Shown here piece after piece: positions 45,626-53,198 of a DNA stretch of 64,000 bases. Under the pieces are notes generated by a model. That model was given only the letters and a program-made list of their open reading frames with translations, ran no database searches and had not been told where the DNA came from. Made by a program: the position numbers and the translations under genes. The first letter of the stretch is position 1. Every line of letters starts with the position of its first letter. This DNA comes from UBA1794 sp050946375 (GTDB taxonomy: Bacteria > Bacteroidota > Bacteroidia > Bacteroidales > Bacteroidaceae). The DNA lies in assembly GCA_050946375.1 (NCBI GenBank), contig JBMNUT010000002.1:1-64000 (forward strand). Reading direction: 5' to 3'.

Positions 45626-47776
45626 CTACTCTCCGCCCTGCCCCCGATATTCGACCACGAGGGCCAGCAACTCCTCGCCGTACTGCTCCACGATTTTCTT
45701 CCCCACATACGGCACACGTAACAACTCCTGCAGCGTCGAAGGCTGCAGATTGGCTATGCCCATGAGCGCCTTCTGCTGGAGAACCATATAGGCCGGCAGC
45801 CCCAAGTCGGTCGCGCGGCTGCTCCGCCAGCGGCGAAGCGCGTCGAACAATTCCGGGTGGAGCAGGTCGGACGGCACTTCCGCCTTTGCCTCGCCCCGCT
45901 TGCGCCGGGCGGTCTTTGCCGACTTCGGCTCGTCGGGCAGAAAGGCCAGAGCCCGTTCGGCCAGATAGCCCTGCACCTCGAAGCCCGTAGCGGCATAGCC
46001 CATGAGCCGCTGCTTGCAGCCCACGAGCAGGCGCGCCTCGGCCAAAGCCTCGCTCCAGCGCTTCTTCACCGTCTTATTGTCGCTCTCCACCGCCTCGGCC
46101 GCCAGCATAACGGGACGCAGCGCCTCCACCTGCCGACCGAAGTAGACGGCCGCCGCCGCAACGCGCTCCTGCAATCGGCGGGAAGCGGCCACGTCCGTCT
46201 CCGGCTCCAGCGCAAGGGGACGGTACTGGCGGGCAAACTTCTGGCTCACGTCCAGCACCTGCCCCGGCAGCAGGGCAAGCATCTCCTTCCACCGCGCCAG
46301 CAACTGCGGATAAGTGCGGTACATGTATTCGTCCAGCAGGCGCCCCAACCGGCCGAGCGCGGCCTGCATCGGGCGGAAGTCAAACAGTTCGTCGAGCAGC
46401 TTCAGGCGGAACAGGCGCCGGTCTTCCTCCAGACTTTCGGCCGAAGGCGGCTCCTCCTCCACGCGGCGGGTGAAGGCCGCAATCTCCGAATCGTCTATGA
46501 GGTTTCCCGCCACCAGCGGCCGGCTCAGCACCAAGCCCTGCAGGCTGCGGCAGCGCGACAAGGCGACGTAGACCTGACCATGCGCAAAAGACTGCCCGGC
46601 GTCTATGATGACGCGGTCGAAAGTCAGGCCCTGGCTCTTGTGAATCGTTATGGCCCAGGCCAGACGGAGGGGATAGTGGCGGAAAGTGCCCACCACGGTT
46701 TCCTCTATCTCGCGCGAGGCCTCGTTCAGCCGGTACTGCGTATTTTCCCAGACGGCCGGCTCCACGGCCACGGGCGATGCCCAGTCGTCGCACATGACCT
46801 CTATGCGTCCGGCCGAAAGGCAGTGCACCCGACCGATTTTTCCGTTGTAGAAACGGCGCGGCACCTCCGTATCGTTCTTCAGAAACATGACCTGCGCCCC
46901 CTCCTTCAGCCGCAGGCTCGGCGCGACGGGATACAGCGCTTCGGGGAAGTCGCCCTCCACTTCGGGCTCATACTCCCACGCCTTGCCGGGAAGCCGGTCG
47001 AGGCATCGCTCGTTGACCGCCTGCGCCTGCCAGTTGTGGGTCGTAAGCATGATGTAGCCGCGGGCCTCTTCCGGGCGGAAGCCGGGGCAGTAACGCTCGT
47101 TGAGTGCGGCCAATGCCGCCTCGTCGGGCACGCCGCCCTGGCGAATCCGGTTGAGCAAATCCAGAAAACGGGCATCGGTCTGGCGATAAACCGTCTGCAG
47201 TTCGATGGTTACATAGTGTGTTTTCTGCAAAGCATGGCTTCCGAAGAAGTAAAGCGTCTCGTATCCTCCGGCTTCCTGCAGGAGTTTCCGCTCGTCGTCC
47301 TTGGCTACGGGCGCCAACTGCTGCAGGTCGCCAATGAGCAAGAGCTGCACGCCGCCAAAAGGCTCGTCGCTGTGGCGGTAGAGGCGCAGCACGCTGTCCA
47401 CCTGGTCCAGCAGGTCGGCGCGCACCATGCTCACCTCGTCGATGACCAGCAGGTCCAACGAGCGCACAATGCGCACCTTTTCGCGCGAAAGGCGCTGCGC
47501 CCACGGCTGCCGGCCGCTGCGGAGCGCGGGTGCGGCGCTGGGTATGTAGGGCGAAAAGGGCAACTGGAAGAAGGAATGCAGCGTGACCCCGCCGGCATTG
47601 ACGGCAGCCACGCCCGTGGGAGCGGCCACAATCATGCGTTTGCGCGCCGCCGCTTTCAGCCGGCGCAGGAAAGTGGTCTTCCCCGTTCCGGCCTTGCCGG
47701 TGAGAAAGACGTGCTGCCCGGTCTCCTCCACGTAGCGGCGGGCCAGTTCGAGCTGCGGGTTGGTTTGTTCGTTCAT
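45626..47776 (-). CDS. Pif1/RecD-like helicase with HRDC domain
   Basis: 716 aa from the ATG at 47776; an upstream in-frame ATG would add 25 residues that are only translated repeat. Superfamily 1B helicase: Walker A LTGKAGTGKTTF (residues 25-36), AAPTGVAAVNAGGVTLHSFF, Walker B LLVIDEVSMVRADLLDQVDS, and C-terminal motifs AWAITIHKSQGLTFDRVIID and GQVYVALSRCRSLQGL. A helix-turn-helix-like segment and a final HRDC domain (LPAYMVLQQKALMGIANLQP, LLRVPYVGKKIVEQYG) follow, a layout common in Bacteroidetes. It probably unwinds 5'-tailed duplex or G-quadruplex DNA during replication or repair. Confidence 0.88.
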   Translation of the reverse strand: MNEQTNPQLELARRYVEETGQHVFLTGKAGTGKTTFLRRLKAAARKRMIVAAPTGVAAVNAGGVTLHSFFQLPFSPYIPSAAPALRSGRQPWAQRLSREKVRIVRSLDLLVIDEVSMVRADLLDQVDSVLRLYRHSDEPFGGVQLLLIGDLQQLAPVAKDDERKLLQEAGGYETLYFFGSHALQKTHYVTIELQTVYRQTDARFLDLLNRIRQGGVPDEAALAALNERYCPGFRPEEARGYIMLTTHNWQAQAVNERCLDRLPGKAWEYEPEVEGDFPEALYPVAPSLRLKEGAQVMFLKNDTEVPRRFYNGKIGRVHCLSAGRIEVMCDDWASPVAVEPAVWENTQYRLNEASREIEETVVGTFRHYPLRLAWAITIHKSQGLTFDRVIIDAGQSFAHGQVYVALSRCRSLQGLVLSRPLVAGNLIDDSEIAAFTRRVEEEPPSAESLEEDRRLFRLKLLDELFDFRPMQAALGRLGRLLDEYMYRTYPQLLARWKEMLALLPGQVLDVSQKFARQYRPLALEPETDVAASRRLQERVAAAAVYFGRQVEALRPVMLAAEAVESDNKTVKKRWSEALAEARLLVGCKQRLMGYAATGFEVQGYLAERALAFLPDEPKSAKTARRKRGEAKAEVPSDLLHPELFDALRRWRSSRATDLGLPAYMVLQQKALMGIANLQPSTLQELLRVPYVGKKIVEQYGEELLALVVEYRGQGGE

Positions 47777-47790
47777 GAGCGCATCGGGTG

Positions 47791-47880
47791 GGAAAAAGCG
47801 CCTGCGCTCCGCGCAAAAAGGGGCAGCACTTTTCAGCAAAAGTGCCGGCACTTTCCGAGAGAAGAGGCAGGGCTTTTCGG
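47791..47880. repeat. 22-bp repeat array
   Basis: Four units, including AAAAGTGCCGGCACTTTCCGA, upstream of the minus-strand helicase gene. Confidence 0.85.
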
Positions 47881-48018
47881 AGCAAATTGAAGTGCAAAGA
47901 TAGGCATTCGCCCCGACAAGAAAACGGAGGCGGCACGAGAAAATGGCGCAAAAGGCGCATTGTTTGCCGGAAAATGCCGACCTTTGCAGCCAAAATTAAC
48001 TCAACCCCTTTAAAAATT

Positions 48019-49089
48019 ATGACTATCCAGAAACCAAAAGGTGAAGTGCTCCACGGCATACTGCTGATGGTTCTCTTCTCATTCTCTGCATTTTACATCG
48101 CAGAGATTCCCGTTGTCCGCCAACTCTCCCTCAGCCCGCTCATCGTGGGCATACTCCTCGGCATGCTTTATGCGAACAGCTTGCGCAACCGCCTGCCCGA
48201 GACGTGGGTGCCGGGCATCAAGTTCTGCACCAAGCAGGCCCTGCGTACGGGAATTGTGCTGTACGGTTTCCGGTTAACGCTGACGGATGTGGCCGCCGTA
48301 GGCATACCTGCCATCATTATCGACGCACTGATTGTGGCAGGCACGCTGCTGATTGGCGTAGTGGCGGGGCGGTTGCTGCGCATGGATGCCGACACGGCAC
48401 TGATGACCTCTACGGGCAGCGCCATTTGCGGCGCGGCGGCTGTGCTCGGCGCAGAGCCGGTGGTGCGCTGCGAGGGGCACAAAACGGCCATTGCCGTATC
48501 GACTGTCGTCATTTTCGGCACGATTTCCATGTTTCTCTACCCGATTCTCTACCGGAGCGGGGCACTTTCCGGCCTGAGCGACGCGGCAGTGGCCGTCTAC
48601 ACGGGCAGCACGCTGCACGAAGTGGCGCACGTGGCCGGAGCAGGCAATGCGATGGACCCGACCGACGCCCTGGGAATTGCCGGAACGGCCACCATTACGA
48701 AGATGATACGCGTCATGATGCTGGCTCCCGTGCTGCTCCTCATGGGCTTTGCGCTGGCGCGCGTACGCAAAAGCCCTGCACAGACGGGCAAGAGAAAGGT
48801 AACCATCCCTTGGTTTGCCTTCAACTTTCTAATCATCATCTGCCTCAACACGCTGCTCCAGCACCTCTGCGGAGCGGAAAGCGTGAAGGATATTCCCCTG
48901 AACGGCATCATCGAATACATCGACACCTTCCTCCTGACGATGGCCATGACGGCACTTGGCGCGGAAACCTCCATCGATAAATTCCGCCAGGCAGGCGCAA
49001 AGCCTTTCCTCCTGGCCGGTGTGCTCTGGGTGTGGCTCATGGGCGGCGGATATCTCATGGCGCGCTACCTCATCCCCCTGCTGGGCTGA
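48019..49089 (+). CDS. YeiH-family (UPF0324) putative sulfate exporter
   Basis: 356 aa from the ATG at 48019; the frame extends upstream through the repeat array. About ten transmembrane segments. Family signatures: LSPLIVGILLGMLYANSLRN, GTGSAICGAAAVLGAEP-like STGSAICGAAAVLGAEPVVR, and YTGSTLHEVAHVAGAGNAM. YeiH proteins are annotated as sulfate exporters but direct evidence is limited. Monocistronic, with a hairpin 28 bp after the stop. Confidence 0.88.
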   Translation: MTIQKPKGEVLHGILLMVLFSFSAFYIAEIPVVRQLSLSPLIVGILLGMLYANSLRNRLPETWVPGIKFCTKQALRTGIVLYGFRLTLTDVAAVGIPAIIIDALIVAGTLLIGVVAGRLLRMDADTALMTSTGSAICGAAAVLGAEPVVRCEGHKTAIAVSTVVIFGTISMFLYPILYRSGALSGLSDAAVAVYTGSTLHEVAHVAGAGNAMDPTDALGIAGTATITKMIRVMMLAPVLLLMGFALARVRKSPAQTGKRKVTIPWFAFNFLIIICLNTLLQHLCGAESVKDIPLNGIIEYIDTFLLTMAMTALGAETSIDKFRQAGAKPFLLAGVLWVWLMGGGYLMARYLIPLLG

Positions 49090-49116
49090 GCGAAAGGCAG
49101 CAGTACACAACCGAAC

Positions 49117-49152
49117 GATGCCCGGGGCTTCCGACTGGAAACTCCGGGCATC
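49117..49152 (+). terminator. Hairpin after the YeiH gene
   Basis: GATGCCCGG (49117-49125) pairs with CCGGGCATC (49144-49152). There is no long T-run, so termination strength is uncertain. Confidence 0.6.
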
Positions 49153-49160
49153 GCCGTAAC

Positions 49161-49241
49161 AAGTCTTGCCTGTTGCGCGGAAAAGTCTTGCCGCTTTTGC
49201 AAAAAAGTCTCGGCACTTTTTCCGCAGAGTGCCGCACCTTC
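49161..49241. repeat. 22-bp repeat array
   Basis: Four units, the first two of the CTTGCC subtype and the last two standard. Confidence 0.8.
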
Positions 49242-49297
49242 TTCCTGGCAGCGGCCGCCCGCTCCGTTCCTCCGCCGGCCTCTTCCGCCGCCGGGGG

Positions 49298-50758
49298 CTA
49301 CGCCTCCTGACCGGGCGTGCCTACGGGATGCAGGCCCATCGCCTCGGCTTTCTGCAGAAGATAGGCGTAAGCCGCGTCGTGCTCATTGGGTATTTCGCCG
49401 TTCAGGATGGCATCTTTGATAGCCGCCTTCAGCTCGCCCACCTCGGCACAGGGGGATAGCCCGAAGACCGCCATGATTTCCTCGCCGCGCACGGGCGGTT
49501 GGAAGTTGCGGATGCGGTCGCGTTCCTCCAAGTCAATCAGTTTTTGGCGGACGAGGCGGAAGTTATCCAGAAAGCGCTGCTTCCTTTGCTCATTCTTCGA
49601 GGTGATGTCGGCCTCGCACAGCGTCATCAGGTCGTCAATGTCGTCGCCCGCTTCAAAAAGGAGCCGCCGAACGGCCGAATCCGTTACCTCTTCGTCGGCA
49701 ATGGCTATGGGCCGCATGTGCAGATCGACCAGCTTTTTCACATATTTCATCTGCCTTTCGCCCATCGGGAGCTTCATTCTGCGGAATATCGCCGGCACCA
49801 TTTTCCCGCCGACGTAGTTATGATTGTGAAAGGTCCAGCCCAATCGCGGCTCCCACCGCTTGGTTGCCGGCTTTCCTATGTCGTGCAGGAGCGCGGCCCA
49901 GTGCAGCCACAGATTTTGCGGCGCGGCTTTCGCCACGTTGTCCAGCACTTCGAGCGTATGGTAGAAGTTGTCTTTGTGTGCACGCCCGCTGCGGACTTCC
50001 ACGCCCTGCAGGCGTTTCAGCTCGGGGAAGATGCGGTCGAGCAAACCGCACTCGTCCAGCAGGACAAAACCCACGGAGGGCGGCAGCGGAGCGAGGATGA
50101 TTTTGTTCAGTTCCTCCGTCACTCTTTCGGCAGAGACGATGCTTATGCGGTCGGCGTTGCGGGACAATGCCTCAAAGGTCTGGGGCTCTATCGAAAAACC
50201 GAGCTGCGTGGCAAAACGCACGCAGCGCATCATGCGCAAAGGGTCGTCGCTAAACGTAATATCCGGGTCGAGCGGCGTACGAAGTATCTTGTCTTCGAGG
50301 TCATAGAGGCCGTCAAACGGGTCGACCAGCTCGCCGAAACGGGAATTGTTGAGGCACACGGCCATCGCATTCACGGTGAAATCCCGCCGGTTCTGGTCGT
50401 CTTCGAGCGAACCGTCTTCCACGATTGGCTTGCGCGAGTCGTGGCTGTACGACTCTTTGCGCGCACCTACAAACTCAATCTCCATGCCCTTCCACTTGAC
50501 TTGTGCCGTGCCGAAATTGCGGAACACCGCCAGATTGGCCCGCTTGCCCAGGCGTTTGGCAAAAGCGGTGGCCAGCTCGATGCCGCTTCCTACGGTCACA
50601 ACGTCGATATCCGTAGAGGGCCGTTGCAAAAAGAAGTCGCGCACCCAGCCGCCTACCACGTAACATTCCCGCCCGAGCTCGTCGGCCGTTTCGGAAATGA
50701 GGCGGAAGACCGGGCGGTCGAGTGCCTGCTTCAGTTCGTCAAGACGCGTGTCTGTCAT
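49298..50758 (-). CDS. cca: CCA tRNA nucleotidyltransferase with HD domain
   Basis: 486 aa from the ATG at 50758; the upstream ATG at 50806 lies above the promoter box at 50791-50783. Class II nucleotidyltransferase head: GRECYVVGGWVRDFFLQRPS, then the catalytic TDIDVVTVG (Asp-x-Asp), NRRDFTVNAMA and the RCVRFATQLGF binding element. The HD domain is WAALLHDIGKP. It adds or repairs the 3' CCA end of tRNAs, needed here since the tRNA at 43423 does not encode CCA. A poly(A) polymerase activity is a less likely alternative. Confidence 0.93.
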   Translation of the reverse strand: MTDTRLDELKQALDRPVFRLISETADELGRECYVVGGWVRDFFLQRPSTDIDVVTVGSGIELATAFAKRLGKRANLAVFRNFGTAQVKWKGMEIEFVGARKESYSHDSRKPIVEDGSLEDDQNRRDFTVNAMAVCLNNSRFGELVDPFDGLYDLEDKILRTPLDPDITFSDDPLRMMRCVRFATQLGFSIEPQTFEALSRNADRISIVSAERVTEELNKIILAPLPPSVGFVLLDECGLLDRIFPELKRLQGVEVRSGRAHKDNFYHTLEVLDNVAKAAPQNLWLHWAALLHDIGKPATKRWEPRLGWTFHNHNYVGGKMVPAIFRRMKLPMGERQMKYVKKLVDLHMRPIAIADEEVTDSAVRRLLFEAGDDIDDLMTLCEADITSKNEQRKQRFLDNFRLVRQKLIDLEERDRIRNFQPPVRGEEIMAVFGLSPCAEVGELKAAIKDAILNGEIPNEHDAAYAYLLQKAEAMGLHPVGTPGQEA

Positions 50759-50782
50759 CGAATAGTCTTTGTTTTTTCGGAG

Positions 50783-50791
50783 CGCAAAGAT
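50783..50791 (-). promoter_or_regulatory. -7 box of the cca promoter
   Basis: TATCTTTGC on the minus strand (50791 down to 50783), 25 bp before the ATG; it decides the start codon of cca. Confidence 0.6.
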
Positions 50792-50844
50792 ACGTTTTTT
50801 AGCCAAAACTGCAGGGCGAAAGCCGAGGATTAGCAGAAAAACCG

Positions 50845-50852
50845 TACATTTG
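50845..50852 (+). promoter_or_regulatory. -7 box upstream of the repeat-derived lipoprotein gene
   Basis: TACATTTG followed by T, 26 bp before the ATG at 50878; no clear -33. It is divergent with the cca promoter. Confidence 0.5.
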
Positions 50853-50877
50853 TGGCAATACGAAAAAGAAAAAGACT

Positions 50878-51741
50878 ATGGACAATCACCAAAAAGCGCT
50901 GGCACTTTTCCGAAAAGGCGCAGCACTTTTCGCAATTTGCGCCGCATGTTTTTCGGCCACCTCCTGCGACGACAGCCAAAAGCAGGAAGAGCGGGCCCGG
51001 GAAATCTATGCACAAGCCGAAGAAGCCTTCCACAACGGCGACGACGAACTGGCCTACCGCCTCATCGACAGCATCAAGACTTCCTGCCCGAAAGCCTTCG
51101 AGACACGGCAGAAAGGGCTGGACCTGAAGAACCGCATCGTCATCACTTCCGCCCAGGAGCAGATAGCCTTGGCCGACAGCATGCGCCTCGCTCTGGAAGA
51201 ACAGGGCCAGAAACTGCGCCAAGGGCTTAAACTCGTGAAAGACGCACAATACGAAGAAGAAGGAAACTACATAGCCCCCTCGCAGCTGGACGAGGCCAAC
51301 CGCTCGCGTTCCTACCTGCGCGCCCAGGTGAGCGAAGGGGGAAATCTGGTACTGACCTCGGTGGCCCGCTCCGGACGTGCCGTGCAGCACAACGGAATCT
51401 GCGTGCGGCTGGGCGACAAGGAGGTGCGCTCCGCCCGCGGAGAGGCATTCACTCAGGGCGCGGGACGCAAGGTGGACTACACCGAGACGCAAGGCGCCCG
51501 CGACATTGCGGCCTTCATTGCCCAAAACGAGGGGGAGAATCTGAAACTCGACTTCCTCACTTCCTCCGGCGCGGTGGCAGTTCCGCTCACGGCCGCCGAC
51601 CGCAAGGCCATTGCCGCCGTATATCGCTGCTACGAGAACCTGGCCGAAATCGAAAAGCTCAAGAAGGAAACGGAAGAAGCCTACGTGAAAATCCGTTTTT
51701 ACGAGAAGAAAAGCCAGGAGCGGCGCCCGCCCCACAGCTAA
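50878..51741 (+). CDS. Lipoprotein of unknown function with repeat-derived signal peptide
   Basis: 287 aa. The type II signal peptide ends FSATSC (Cys30). Residues 6-25 (KALALFRKGAALFAICAACF) are the translation of dispersed 22-bp repeats, so a non-coding element supplies the hydrophobic core. The mature part is mostly helical with TPR-like character (REIYAQAEEAFHNGDDELAY; RLIDSIKTSCPKAFETRQKG), a beta segment (GNLVLTSVARSGRAVQHNGI) and a C-terminal coiled coil (ENLAEIEKLKKETEEAYVKI). It shares no operon with its neighbours. Function unknown. Confidence 0.7.
   Translation: MDNHQKALALFRKGAALFAICAACFSATSCDDSQKQEERAREIYAQAEEAFHNGDDELAYRLIDSIKTSCPKAFETRQKGLDLKNRIVITSAQEQIALADSMRLALEEQGQKLRQGLKLVKDAQYEEEGNYIAPSQLDEANRSRSYLRAQVSEGGNLVLTSVARSGRAVQHNGICVRLGDKEVRSARGEAFTQGAGRKVDYTETQGARDIAAFIAQNEGENLKLDFLTSSGAVAVPLTAADRKAIAAVYRCYENLAEIEKLKKETEEAYVKIRFYEKKSQERRPPHS
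50890..50956. repeat. 22-bp repeat array inside a CDS
   Basis: Three units (AAAAAGCGCTGGCACTTTTC, AAAAGGCGCAGCACTTTTCG, GCCGCATGTTTTTCGG) that encode the lipoprotein signal peptide. Confidence 0.85.
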
Positions 51742-51780
51742 GCGGCGGGACACTTCCCCATCGCCGCGCCGCGTCCCCGC

Positions 51781-52842
51781 TCAGAGAGCCGCGCCGGTGC
51801 CGCCCGCAAGCGACGGATAAGTGTGGCCAAAGCGCGCCTCCACGTCGTCCAGGATGCGGAACAGTTCGTCCAATGTGTCGGCACGGAGCATGGCAACCCG
51901 CGTAGTCCGGAAGTCAGGAAGCCCCTTGAACAGGACCGAAGCGGCAAGGTGGCGGCGCACATGTATTACGCCATGCCGCTCGACGAGGCTCGCGCTGAGC
52001 CGTCCGTCGCTGCGCTCCTGCGCCTGACGCACGCTCTCCCGCGCCTGGCGCCGCAGCACATCGAGATACCAGCCGAAGGGCTTCGGCTCGGGCAGGCTGC
52101 CGGTCTGCAGGAAATGCTTTACCTCTTCGAATATCCACGGCCGCCCGAACGTGGCACGGCCTATCATGATTCCATCCACCCCGTAGCGCGAAAACGCCTC
52201 GGCCGCCTGCACGGCTGAAGAAATGTCGCCGTTCCCAATGATGGGAATGGCCATGCGCGGATTGTTTTTCACCGCCCCGATGAGCGACCAGTCTGCCGTC
52301 CCCGTGTACATCTGTGCGCGGGTACGGCCGTGAATCGTCAGCGCTTGGATGCCACAGTCCTGCAACTTTTCGGCCAGGTCTACGATGATTTTGCTCGAAT
52401 CGTCCCATCCGAGGCGCGTTTTCACCGTAACGGGAATGCGGACGGCCTGCACCACGGCGCGCGTAATCTCGAGCATTTTCGGAACATCGCGGAGCATTCC
52501 CGCACCCGCGCCCTTGCCCGCCACCTTTTTCACCGGGCATCCGAAGTTGATGTCCAGCACGTCGGCCCCCGCGGCCTCTACGCGCCGCGCGGCTTCGGCC
52601 ATGGCTTCCGTGTCGCGCCCATAGATTTGCATGGCCACGGGGCGCTCCTTCTCCGAAGAGATGCCCAGCTTCTGCAACGTGCTCGGCACGTCGCGCACCA
52701 GCGCGTCGCACGAAATGAATTCGGTATATACCATGTCCGCGCCAAACTCCTTGCAGAGCAACCGGAAAGCCGCATCGGTCACGTCCTCCATCGGCGCAAG
52801 CATTACGGGTTTCTCACCCAGTTCGATCGATCCTATCTTCAT
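51781..52842 (-). CDS. dusB: tRNA-dihydrouridine synthase (DusB-like)
   Basis: 353 aa from the ATG at 52842; the open frame upstream runs through GC-rich repeat DNA. FMN-binding TIM barrel with PVMLAPMEDVTDAAFRLLCK at the start, the catalytic-cysteine segment INFGCPVKKVAGKGAGAGML, TLTIHGRTRAQMYTG-type ALTIHGRTRAQMYTGTADWS and GNGDISS. It reduces uridine to dihydrouridine in tRNA D loops. The last 60 residues form the usual helical tRNA-recognition domain. Confidence 0.93.
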   Translation of the reverse strand: MKIGSIELGEKPVMLAPMEDVTDAAFRLLCKEFGADMVYTEFISCDALVRDVPSTLQKLGISSEKERPVAMQIYGRDTEAMAEAARRVEAAGADVLDINFGCPVKKVAGKGAGAGMLRDVPKMLEITRAVVQAVRIPVTVKTRLGWDDSSKIIVDLAEKLQDCGIQALTIHGRTRAQMYTGTADWSLIGAVKNNPRMAIPIIGNGDISSAVQAAEAFSRYGVDGIMIGRATFGRPWIFEEVKHFLQTGSLPEPKPFGWYLDVLRRQARESVRQAQERSDGRLSASLVERHGVIHVRRHLAASVLFKGLPDFRTTRVAMLRADTLDELFRILDDVEARFGHTYPSLAGGTGAAL

Positions 52843-53198
52843 GTTTTTCTCAAAATATGCAGTCCTCCCCTTCGCCGCGGCGCGACAACGGGCGCACGGC
52901 GCCGCACCACTTAGCCCCAAGTGCCGTCACTTTTCCGGAAAAGGCCCGACAGTTTTCACCAAAAGTGCTGCATGTTTTCACCAAAAGTGCTGCCGCTTTT
53001 CAGCCCAAGCGCAGGCGAATACGACGAAAGGCGCAGACGAAACGGGGCACAAAAATACGCTTTTTCCCGCAGCACGCTGCACATTTTAGCCCAAGGAGCC
53101 GCAGATTCTCCCAAAAAAGACTTACTTTGCACCTTGATTCACAACCCCAAACTCCCTGAACAACGCAGGAAATACCGAAACCCCTGCAAGGGAAACAG
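52843..53198. other. 356-bp intergenic region with repeats
   Basis: Holds a clear array (52917-53003) and weaker units to about 53115, plus TTACTTTGC at 53124-53132, a one-mismatch -7 box that may serve the methyltransferase gene. No gene supported. Confidence 0.6.
52917..53003. repeat. 22-bp repeat array
   Basis: Four units, two of which share CACCAAAAGTGCTGC (a local duplication). Confidence 0.85.

Noticed and set aside
47777..47851. N-terminal extension of the Pif1-like helicase
   Set aside because: The 25 residues are translated repeat units; homologous helicases start near MNEQTNPQLELA.
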